This document shows, in pieces, positions 18,073-25,263 of a stretch of DNA of 64,000 nt (within the stretch, counting starts at the first letter, position 1; each line of letters begins with the position of its first letter). The translations under genes and the position numbers were made by a program. The notes beneath the pieces were generated by a model that had not been told where the DNA came from, did not search any database, and saw only the letters and a list, made by a program, of their open reading frames with translations. The stretch comes from Candidatus Sulfotelmatobacter sp. (GTDB lineage: Bacteria; Acidobacteriota; Terriglobia; Terriglobales; Acidobacteriaceae): positions 1-64,000 of the forward strand of contig JASHOH010000136.1 of assembly GCA_030041215.1 (NCBI GenBank). The letters are read 5' to 3'.

Positions 18073-19251
18073 ATGCAGCGCAGATCCTTCCTTAAAGGCG
18101 CAGGAGCCGTCATCGTCGTGGCGGTAGGTGGCCTCGCTTGGCGCGCCTGTGATCAGGGCGTCTTCAGCGTGGGTCAAGGACCGGCTTACGAGCCGTGGAA
18201 AGATTGGCGCAAAACGGACGATACTCCCCTCGCGCTGGTGCGCGCCGCCATTCTGGCTGCCAGCCCGCATAACACACAGCCCTGGCTCTTCAAAGTGACG
18301 AACTCGGGGATTGAGCTGCACATCGACACTCGGCGAAATGTCGGAGCGCTGGACCCGTATCTGCGTGAAGAGCATATTGGCATGGGTTGCGCTCTGGAAA
18401 ATTTGCTGTTGGCAGCGCCCGCCAACGGCTATGCAGCCACTGTGACGCTGGAACCGGGCAAACTCGAGCCAATCCCTGCCGAGCCCAAGCCGCAGTTGCT
18501 GGCGCGCGTAGAACTCGCGAGTGGACAACGCGCGCAGAGTGAGCTCTACAATGCCATCCCGCTTCGGCACACCAATCGTGGCCCGTACGACCCGCACAAG
18601 GCGATTTCACCTGATCTTCTACAAGCTCTCACCGGTTTGCCGGGTGATGATATCGATGTCAAAGTGTTCCTGTTTACCGCGGAGGCGGATCGCAGGAAGA
18701 TCGCTGAGCTTAGTTCCACGGCAAACGATGAAATCTATTCGGACCCAAAGGTTCAGCAAGGCAGCCATCCTTGGGTCCGCACAAAATGGAGTTCGGTGCA
18801 GAAGTATCGGGATGGCCTGACGATTGACGCGTTCGGTTTGCCGCCCATCGGCACTGCGATTGCCAAAACCGTTCCGTTGCGGATGCTTAACTGGCTTGGA
18901 TCACATAGCGAGACTCACGGCTACGTAAACTTGATGCTCAGCGCCCCTGTAGTCGGGTTTATCGCCGTGCGCGATCGCTACGATCGAGAGCAATGTTTGA
19001 AAGCGGGGAGAATCTGGCAGCGAACGCATTTATTGGCGACGGCCCGCGGACTCGCCGCACGGCCATGCAACGAGCTTGTAGAAATGGTTGACCACGAGCG
19101 AGCGCTGGGCAAACCGGCCATGCGAGTTGCGATGCTCAATGAGATCACCGGCGATCCCACGTGGCAGCCGACGTTCGTTTTTTATGTGGGATATCCCACG
19201 CTCAAGGCAAATGCCAGTCCGCGGCGCGGGATCGAGGCTGTGGTGATGTGA
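18073..19251 (+). CDS. Tat-exported nitroreductase-like (Acg-type) flavoprotein
   Basis: A 392-residue protein starting MQRRSFLKGAG, a twin-arginine signal, so it is probably exported folded with its cofactor. The ASPHNTQPWLF and PLRHTNRGPYD segments match the Acg/nitroreductase-like FMN-binding family. A two-lobed arrangement (residues ~55-190 and 200-375) is consistent with that family, whose substrate is largely unknown. It begins one base after the arginine decarboxylase stop, so the two are co-transcribed. A role in polyamine metabolism is not established. Confidence 0.75.
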   Translation: MQRRSFLKGAGAVIVVAVGGLAWRACDQGVFSVGQGPAYEPWKDWRKTDDTPLALVRAAILAASPHNTQPWLFKVTNSGIELHIDTRRNVGALDPYLREEHIGMGCALENLLLAAPANGYAATVTLEPGKLEPIPAEPKPQLLARVELASGQRAQSELYNAIPLRHTNRGPYDPHKAISPDLLQALTGLPGDDIDVKVFLFTAEADRRKIAELSSTANDEIYSDPKVQQGSHPWVRTKWSSVQKYRDGLTIDAFGLPPIGTAIAKTVPLRMLNWLGSHSETHGYVNLMLSAPVVGFIAVRDRYDREQCLKAGRIWQRTHLLATARGLAARPCNELVEMVDHERALGKPAMRVAMLNEITGDPTWQPTFVFYVGYPTLKANASPRRGIEAVVM

Positions 19252-19278
19252 GAACAGCAGCCACAGAACAGCGAAATT

Positions 19279-20430
19279 TCACTTTCTCGCTGCTGCCAAC
19301 TTCCCCTTGCTCGCCCTGTTCCCCTTTTTATCTAGCCGCTCAAAAACCGCCGCGGCGATCAGAGGCAGGCCGATGGTCGCGTCCACGAACACTTCGCCAA
19401 ACATTCCGCCTTCTGCCGAAGGGACAAACTTGCCCCATGAAATGGCCTCACTGTACGGGCTTCCTGACAGCCCGCCCCAATACACCGGTTCCGGACAAAT
19501 CCTCAAGCCATAGTGATACCGCTTCAGAGGAATGTTCTCCCCCAGCCTGCGGTGGCGCAGTTCACAGAATGGCCCGAACTGTTGCGACCAGTTGCGGGGC
19601 ACTCCGCCACCAATGGTAATAATTCCCAGCTTTTTCTGCCGCAGCAACGTGGCGGCGAAATGCTCTAGATCGAGGAAGGGATCAAAGCGAATCTTGTGTC
19701 GTCCTGTCGATTCGCGCAGGCGATTGTTCAATGCTGTATCCAGGCCCAACTCGGAATCCGTGAACGCCGGCACGAACACCGGCACGCCCTGCTCAAACGC
19801 CGATTTGAGGATTCCCCGCTGATCACGCGCATTCTTCGCCAAATACTCCCCAATCGCGTGATTCAGCTTGTACGAGCACATCACCTCATTGTGGTCCCAG
19901 CCCTCGAGAATCGCCGACATGACTTCTTCCACGTCGTCGAGGTTCTGCTCGGGCTCTAGCGTGTCATAAACTCGGTTGTAGCCCTGCTCGTAAAGTTCTT
20001 CATCCGATACTTCAGGGTTATAGCGGAAGTGGGCGCGGCCCGTGGCCTCAACCAGGCCGTGAGCCATGAGGGCGCCGGTCGAGACGACGGCGTTCACGAT
20101 GCCACGATCGATGAGATCGGTGATAACCAGGCCTTGTTTGGCAACGGTCATTGCCCCTGAGAGGGTCATTACGACGAAGCAATCCTCGTCGCGGGCCATG
20201 GCTTCGAGCACGTCTGCCGCTTCGCCCAACTGTCGGCCAGTGAACGCTGTTTTCGCCATCGCGCGGACCAGGTCGTCGATTGATTTGACCTTGCCGAGAT
20301 CAAGCGGCTCGAGCGGAGTCAACCGGTCTTCAATCGGATTGTGCAGATGACGGTCTCTGCCCTCGCCCGAATTTACCGCGTGCTCGTGTGCCTTGCCATG
20401 ACGGGCATTGCCATGATTGCCGTTTTTCAT
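19279..20430 (-). CDS. Deoxyhypusine-synthase-family protein (candidate homospermidine synthase)
   Basis: A 383-residue protein of the deoxyhypusine synthase fold. VMTLSGAMTVA, DEELYEQGYNRVYDT and IGGGVPRN fit the NAD- and substrate-binding parts. EAISWGK places Lys334 at the position of the catalytic lysine of the eukaryotic enzyme. Bacteria lack eIF5A, and bacterial relatives have been linked to homospermidine-type polyamine synthesis by aminobutyl transfer. The setting between arginine decarboxylase and the agmatine-to-putrescine genes supports such a role (inference). ATG 20430 has GGAGGG upstream; the gene is divergent from aguB. Confidence 0.8.
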   Translation of the reverse strand: MKNGNHGNARHGKAHEHAVNSGEGRDRHLHNPIEDRLTPLEPLDLGKVKSIDDLVRAMAKTAFTGRQLGEAADVLEAMARDEDCFVVMTLSGAMTVAKQGLVITDLIDRGIVNAVVSTGALMAHGLVEATGRAHFRYNPEVSDEELYEQGYNRVYDTLEPEQNLDDVEEVMSAILEGWDHNEVMCSYKLNHAIGEYLAKNARDQRGILKSAFEQGVPVFVPAFTDSELGLDTALNNRLRESTGRHKIRFDPFLDLEHFAATLLRQKKLGIITIGGGVPRNWSQQFGPFCELRHRRLGENIPLKRYHYGLRICPEPVYWGGLSGSPYSEAISWGKFVPSAEGGMFGEVFVDATIGLPLIAAAVFERLDKKGNRASKGKLAAARK

Positions 20431-20524
20431 GCTGCTACCCTCCAGCTTCGACGAGAAGTCCTCGAACAAATACTCTACAGGAAGCGCATAGCAGCCTGCC
20501 ACGTTTCGGCAGGTGATGCACAAC

Positions 20525-21511
20525 ATGCAACTCCGGACGCAGCCTGACAGCCGAAACCCGAAGCCGTTCGCGAATGCTATATTGATGACCGGAGATCAAT
20601 ACTTGCCTCCTGAGAAATTCCGCGTGGCTCTGGTGCAGATGTCCTGCGGCCCGGAACCAGAACAAAATCTGCAAAAAGCACTTGAACGCGTGGCCGATGC
20701 CGCCGGGCGCGGCGCGAAAGTCGTCTGCCTGCCCGAATTATTCCAGACCCAATATTTCTGCCAGCGGGAAGATCCCAGCCTGTTTGATTTGGCTGAACCG
20801 ATTCCCGGACCCTCCACTGAAAAACTCGCTGCCGCCGCGCGAGAGAACGGAATAGTGCTAATCGCGTCGCTATTTGAGAAGCGGGCGCCGGGCATCTGCC
20901 ACAATACCGCAGCTGTTTTCGACGCTGATGGCTCGCTGTGCGGGATTTACCGCAAGATGCACATCCCCGACGATCCTCTATATTACGAGAAGTTTTACTT
21001 CACACCGGGTGATATGGGATTTCGCGCGCTCGATACAAGCATCGGCCGCCTGGGAACTCTGGTTTGCTGGGACCAATGGTTTCCGGAGGGTGCGAGGTTG
21101 ACGGCGCTGCAAGGAGCGCAGGTTTTGTTTTACCCAACAGCAATTGGCTGGCATCCCGCCGAGAAAGCCGAGTTCGGCGAAGCCCAGCATGATGCCTGGC
21201 GTACGATTCAGCGCGCCCACGCAATTGCCAACGGAGTTTACGTTGCCGTCGTAAATCGCGTTGGGTTTGAAACGGGCAATGTTCGCGGCAAGTCGACTCC
21301 GGGACAGGGTCTGGAATTCTGGGGCGGATCCTTCTTCTGCGATCCTTTTGGCAGAGTTCTGGCGGAAGGTTCGCTTGATCGTGAAGAGATTGTGGTCGGC
21401 GATGTGGATCTGAAAACTCTCGAGGACATTCGCCGCAACTGGCCTTTCTTGCGTGATCGAAGAATTGACGCCTATGCACCGATTTCCAATCGATTGTTGG
21501 ACGGGAACTGA
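20525..21511 (+). CDS. aguB: N-carbamoylputrescine amidase
   Basis: A nitrilase-superfamily hydrolase that converts N-carbamoylputrescine to putrescine, CO2 and ammonia. The catalytic triad is visible: Glu in CLPELFQTQYF, Lys in YRKMHIPDDP, Cys in LVCWDQWFPE. ALQGAQVLFYPTAIGWHP is typical of AguB. ATG 20525 is used because AGGTGA lies 8 bases upstream; GTG 20513, ATG 20516 and ATG 20585 are alternatives. It is followed after 9 bases by agmatine deiminase and is divergent from the DHS-like gene, across a ~95-base promoter region. Confidence 0.9.
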   Translation: MQLRTQPDSRNPKPFANAILMTGDQYLPPEKFRVALVQMSCGPEPEQNLQKALERVADAAGRGAKVVCLPELFQTQYFCQREDPSLFDLAEPIPGPSTEKLAAAARENGIVLIASLFEKRAPGICHNTAAVFDADGSLCGIYRKMHIPDDPLYYEKFYFTPGDMGFRALDTSIGRLGTLVCWDQWFPEGARLTALQGAQVLFYPTAIGWHPAEKAEFGEAQHDAWRTIQRAHAIANGVYVAVVNRVGFETGNVRGKSTPGQGLEFWGGSFFCDPFGRVLAEGSLDREEIVVGDVDLKTLEDIRRNWPFLRDRRIDAYAPISNRLLDGN

Positions 21512-21520
21512 AACAAACCC

Positions 21521-22738
21521 GTGACGAACCACTCCAGCAAGACTTCAAGTAATACTTTAACTGAGGGTGTCACGCCTTTTGCCACTTTTGCGAAAGGTGG
21601 GTTCCACGTACGCCGATCCCTTCGCATGCCCGCCGAATGGGAGCCGCACGAAGCGACCTGGCTCGCCTGGCCGCACCACGAAGGCGACTGGCCGGGCAAG
21701 TTCGAGCCAATTCCCTGGGTGTATGCGGAAATAATTCGGAATCTCGCGCGCTATGAGCGCGTGGAACTGATTGTCAACGATGCATTGGCAGAACGGCGCG
21801 TGAGGAAGTTGTTGCTTCGTGCGAACGCACTCTCCAACAACGTGCGCTTTCATCGCTGGCCGACCGACCGTGTGTGGCTCCGTGATTCGGGGTGCGTTTT
21901 TGCCCGGCCGGACAGCCGAGGGCGGCTGTCCCTACGCAAGGATTGGGAAGAGCGCAAGTTTAGCCGTGCCGATAAAGACGGGAAAAGAACGAAGGCTTCA
22001 GCCCGTCCGGTAATTGCTCTCATCTTCCGCTTCAATGCGTGGGCCAAGTATTCCAACTATCGGCATGATGAAAAAATCGGCGCCCTCATGGCCAAAGTCG
22101 CTGGCGTGCAGCACATTCAACCTCTGCACTGCCAGAGACGGGTCGTTCTTGAAGGCGGCTCCATCGATGTCAACGGACAAGGCACAATCCTCACCACCGA
22201 AGAGTGCCTGCTGAGCAAAATCCAGCAGCGCAACCCCGGCATGAAGCGCAAAGACTACGAAAAGCTCTTCACCGACTATCTCGGGGCGCCGAATGTGATC
22301 TGGCTCGGTAAAGGCGTTGCAGGCGATGATACTCATGGTCACGTCGATGACCTGGCCCGGTTCGTGAATCCCAACACAGTAATCACGATGGTTGAGCGCA
22401 ATCCCAAAGACGCCAATCGCGCTCCGCTGAGTGAAAATCTCCGCCGCTTGAAAAACGCCCACGACCAAGACGGCAAGCAGCTGAATGTTGTCGAAATCCC
22501 TATGCCAGCGCCTGTGATTTTCGAAAAACGACGCTTGCCTGCGAGCTACGCAAACTTTTACATCGCGAATGGAATCGTGCTGGTCCCTGTGTTCGACGAC
22601 GCGAACGATCGCATTGCTTTGGATACTCTGGGCGCGCTCTTCCCTTCCCGCGAAATCATACCCATCTACTCCGGCGATCTGGTTTGGGGCCTCGGCACCA
22701 TGCACTGCATGACGCAACAGCAACCTGCGGCGAACTGA
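21521..22738 (+). CDS. aguA: Agmatine deiminase, with a repeat-derived internal insertion
   Basis: A 405-residue porphyromonas-type agmatine deiminase that makes N-carbamoylputrescine from agmatine. Visible are MPAEWEPHEATWLAWP, DRVWLRDSG, GGSIDVNGQG, GDDTHGHVDD and the catalytic Cys396 in GLGTMHC. Between RDSG and the conserved FNAWAKYSNY block lies an extra ~35-residue basic stretch. It is encoded partly by a palindromic repeat at 21910-21931, so a repeat seems to have been inserted in frame. The GTG start at 21521 is uncertain; ATG 21626, just before the conserved start, is possible. It forms an operon with aguB. Confidence 0.88.
   Translation: MTNHSSKTSSNTLTEGVTPFATFAKGGFHVRRSLRMPAEWEPHEATWLAWPHHEGDWPGKFEPIPWVYAEIIRNLARYERVELIVNDALAERRVRKLLLRANALSNNVRFHRWPTDRVWLRDSGCVFARPDSRGRLSLRKDWEERKFSRADKDGKRTKASARPVIALIFRFNAWAKYSNYRHDEKIGALMAKVAGVQHIQPLHCQRRVVLEGGSIDVNGQGTILTTEECLLSKIQQRNPGMKRKDYEKLFTDYLGAPNVIWLGKGVAGDDTHGHVDDLARFVNPNTVITMVERNPKDANRAPLSENLRRLKNAHDQDGKQLNVVEIPMPAPVIFEKRRLPASYANFYIANGIVLVPVFDDANDRIALDTLGALFPSREIIPIYSGDLVWGLGTMHCMTQQQPAAN
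21910..21931. repeat. Palindromic repeat inside agmatine deiminase
   Basis: Eight-base arms, 21910-21917 and 21924-21931, are perfect complements around a six-base loop. The element is read in frame as part of the coding sequence and encodes DSRGRLSL. It is followed by a second imperfect inverted repeat made of GACGGG and CCCGTC, at about 21978-22008. Similar palindromes are known as intergenic repeats in acidobacteria, so the location inside a gene is unusual. Confidence 0.65.
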
Positions 22739-22816
22739 TTAATCTTTCCCCGTCGAGAAATGAATAGCCGGCTAATATCGAAGATTCCTTTACTGGGGCG
22801 CAATCCCGAGCGAGAT

Positions 22817-23278
22817 CTACTTCTTATACTGCGTAGGCTGCGGGCCTTTTTCCAATGTCTCGCGGTCCCAGATCCAGCCTTCGCGGCTGTAGCTGGCGAG
22901 CTCGAAATCCTGCGTTAGCTCGAGAGCATCGACGGGGCAGGCATCTTCGCATAATCCGCAAAACATGCAGCGGCTCAGGTCGTAAGTAAAATTGGTGAGT
23001 TCTTTGCGGCGGGTTTGCTCGTTGCGCGCGCTGGAGACAACAATGAGATGTTCGGGGCAGGCCAGAGCGCACAAGTCGCAGGCGATGCACATGGTTTCGT
23101 CGGTATCAGGGTTGACGTTAAGCCGCGGCGCTCCGCGGTAGCGCTCGGCCACCTGCGGCCGCTGTAGAGGATATTGCTCGGTATAAATTTCCTTCGGATC
23201 CTGATAACGGAAAGTGACCTTCAATCCCTGCAGAAGATCGACCAGGAAGATTTTGCGCAGCAGGTTCGGCATCCCCAT
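22817..23278 (-). CDS. NuoI-like 4Fe-4S ferredoxin subunit
   Basis: About 153 residues with two CxxCxxCxxxC[P] clusters, CIACDLCALACPEH and CMFCGLCEDACPVD, as in subunit I of NADH:quinone oxidoreductase, which passes electrons through two [4Fe-4S] centres. The RLNVNPDTDETMCIAC region before the first cluster is typical of NuoI. No other nuo gene is nearby, so this may be a stand-alone copy or part of a scattered set. The start is uncertain: ATG 23278 or 23272 fits the family, and the frame extends to 23335. Confidence 0.8.
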   Translation of the reverse strand: MGMPNLLRKIFLVDLLQGLKVTFRYQDPKEIYTEQYPLQRPQVAERYRGAPRLNVNPDTDETMCIACDLCALACPEHLIVVSSARNEQTRRKELTNFTYDLSRCMFCGLCEDACPVDALELTQDFELASYSREGWIWDRETLEKGPQPTQYKK

Positions 23279-23437
23279 GACTAGTGAGGATATCATCTGG
23301 CACTGTCGGCTGCCAGCTTGTCGAGACTGTCTCATACGTTTGCTATTCCCGTACGTCTAAGGCTGGGAGAGCAGATTCCAGACTGAAACGGGAACTTTTG
23401 CGGTCCCGCACACGTACTTATCGAACAAGAGGACGTC

Positions 23438-23593
23438 ATGCGAGCCTATCTCGCCAAGCTGCCGCCGAGAGCATTTATGATGCTGACGATCACGGTGCTA
23501 GCGATCGCGTATCCGCTGGCCACAATCGTATTGCCAGCCATCGTGCGCGCCCTGCTACCTGAGGCGGTACGGTCAGTCCTCCACATGCTTTGA
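23438..23593 (+). CDS. Small membrane protein (51 aa)
   Basis: The frame starts at ATG 23438 with AAGAGGA 4-5 bases upstream and ends with TGA at 23591-23593. The product begins MRAYLAKLPPRAFMM, followed by one hydrophobic helix (about residues 14-40) and a short polar tail. I recognise no family. The strong ribosome-binding site and clean membrane segment argue for a real gene. It lies between the divergent NuoI-like gene and tadA. Confidence 0.45.
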   Translation: MRAYLAKLPPRAFMMLTITVLAIAYPLATIVLPAIVRALLPEAVRSVLHML

Positions 23594-23638
23594 GGGCGCG
23601 CTATAAGTGGTACTCTGCTGCGTAGTTTCTCTTTCCCT

Positions 23639-24109
23639 GTGTCCGAGAAAAACAACCAAGTCAGTGCCGACGAGCTTTGGATGGAGGAAGCTCTCCGTGC
23701 CGCCCAGGAGGCCCTACGCGCCGGCGAGGTCCCAGTAGGCGCCGTGGTAGTTTGTGAGGGGAGAATCGTGGGGCGCGGATGGAATCGCAATATCACTGAC
23801 TCCGATCCAACTGCTCATGCTGAAATGGTTGCTCTGCGTGAGGCGGGAGCAACCATTGGTAACCATCGCCTGGGCGAGTGCGGTCTGTTTGTTACAATTG
23901 AACCGTGTGCCATGTGTTCTGGGGCAATGGTGCATGCGCGGATCAGGCGCCTCGTATATGGCGCGGATGATCCGAAAGCGGGCGCCGTGCAATCGGTTAT
24001 GCGGGTGCTGAATCATCCCAGTCTGAACCATCGCGTGGAAGTCAGCGGCGGAGTGCTAGCGGGCCGCTGTGCTGAGTTATTGCAAACGTTCTTTAAAGAC
24101 CGTCGGTAG
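23639..24109 (+). CDS. tadA: tRNA-specific adenosine deaminase
   Basis: A 156-residue zinc deaminase that converts the wobble adenosine of tRNA-Arg to inosine. HAEMVAL holds the zinc His and the catalytic Glu, and PCAMCSGAMVHARI the two zinc cysteines; DPKAGAVQS is also typical of TadA. The GTG start at 23639 is likely; the conserved part starts at MEEALRAAQEA. It lies just upstream of tRNA-Ser on the same strand. Confidence 0.93.
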   Translation: MSEKNNQVSADELWMEEALRAAQEALRAGEVPVGAVVVCEGRIVGRGWNRNITDSDPTAHAEMVALREAGATIGNHRLGECGLFVTIEPCAMCSGAMVHARIRRLVYGADDPKAGAVQSVMRVLNHPSLNHRVEVSGGVLAGRCAELLQTFFKDRR

Positions 24110-24149
24110 TCGTTAGTCGTTGGCGGGGTGTTGGTCGTCGCGCTGGAGC

Positions 24150-24237
24150 CGAGCGAAGGAGTGTTATTTCGAGTCGGAGCGAAGCGAGCGCGAGGAACCT
24201 GCTTTTACTGGCAACTGGCTACTGGCAACTCCCTTTT
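24150..24237. repeat. Intergenic short-repeat cluster
   Basis: Between tadA and tRNA-Ser there are GAGCGAAGCGAGCGCGAGGA-type sequences followed by CTGCTTTTACTGG. There is also a duplicated ACTGGCAACT unit within a short span (24208-24230). These resemble repeats scattered between acidobacterial genes. Copy number elsewhere in the genome cannot be seen here. Confidence 0.45.
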
Positions 24238-24238
24238 C

Positions 24239-24330
<92 letters not shown>

Positions 24331-24528
24331 ACTTTTGTTATCTAGTACTTGCAAGCTGGTGATACCTGCACCGATCACGCCATTTCCGAATAACGGACCA
24401 CTCCGAACCTGAGCCGCGCAGCGCCTGACGCGCCAGAAGTCGGCTTCGGGGACTCGAAGCCCGTTTATGGCCAACTTCTGGATTGCCGACGATCCATCTA
24501 CGCCCAATCCAGGACGAGGTCCGACGCA

Positions 24529-25263
24529 CTAATTTTTCGCAAAAAGCGGACCGGCGTCGCGTGATGGCGGATCTGACACGCTACGGATATACGATATTAA
24601 CGCCTGGATATCAGATTTGCTGATCGTGTTTCCCCAGGCCGGCATCAGCGCAGATTTATTCAGCGCCGGTCCGCCGTGGCTGATAACGGCGGCAAGGTCA
24701 GTATCGCTGATCTTGTTGTAGGTATCGCCCTCAGTAAATGCGTGCGGCTTGATCTCCAGATTGTCATAATTTGAGACCCGTTCCGCCGTTGACTCCGGGT
24801 TGTGGCAGCGTTGGCAATACTGGTCCGCGAGGGTTCGCCCAAGGGTCTGTTGGTATCCGAGCGCAATCTCTTCGACCTTGAGTTCGATTTTCTTGTGCGA
24901 TTTGTCGAAAGTTGTTGCAACGATCTGATAGCGCCCGGCTTCGCCTCCGACAGAAACATTGGTCGTGACCTGTCCGCTAGAATCGGATAAGCCGTTTGGT
25001 GGATCGAATGTGACTCCCGCTGCGCCTGCGAATTGCACCAGCGCTCCTGAGACCCCGTTCCCTTGCTCATCATTCACCTGAACGACCAAAGGCTGAGGTA
25101 AGAGCGTGCCTGCCTGAGCGGTCTGTTTTCCGCCGCTGGACTCGACTATCGCCGCGCCTAAAGCCGTCGGCTTCGGCAGCAATGCCGAATCGCGCTTGTG
25201 CGAGCACGATGTGCACAGTGAAGCTGTGAATACCGTAAAAAAGATGAAGAGGGAGCGTGTCAT
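24529..25263 (-). CDS. Ig-like-domain cytochrome c lipoprotein
   Basis: A 244-residue lipoprotein: the signal peptide ends in the lipobox LCTSC. Residues ~40-135 form a bacterial Ig-like (Big-1-type) domain (QPLVVQVNDEQGNGVSGALV…). Residues ~150-235 form a single-haem cytochrome c with CQRCH and an axial-Met candidate in SALMPAWG. The arrangement suggests a periplasmic electron carrier tethered to a membrane. It is the last gene of the respiratory operon; its start overlaps the stop of the octahaem cytochrome gene by 4 bases (ATGA). Confidence 0.8.
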   Translation of the reverse strand: MTRSLFIFFTVFTASLCTSCSHKRDSALLPKPTALGAAIVESSGGKQTAQAGTLLPQPLVVQVNDEQGNGVSGALVQFAGAAGVTFDPPNGLSDSSGQVTTNVSVGGEAGRYQIVATTFDKSHKKIELKVEEIALGYQQTLGRTLADQYCQRCHNPESTAERVSNYDNLEIKPHAFTEGDTYNKISDTDLAAVISHGGPALNKSALMPAWGNTISKSDIQALISYIRSVSDPPSRDAGPLFAKN

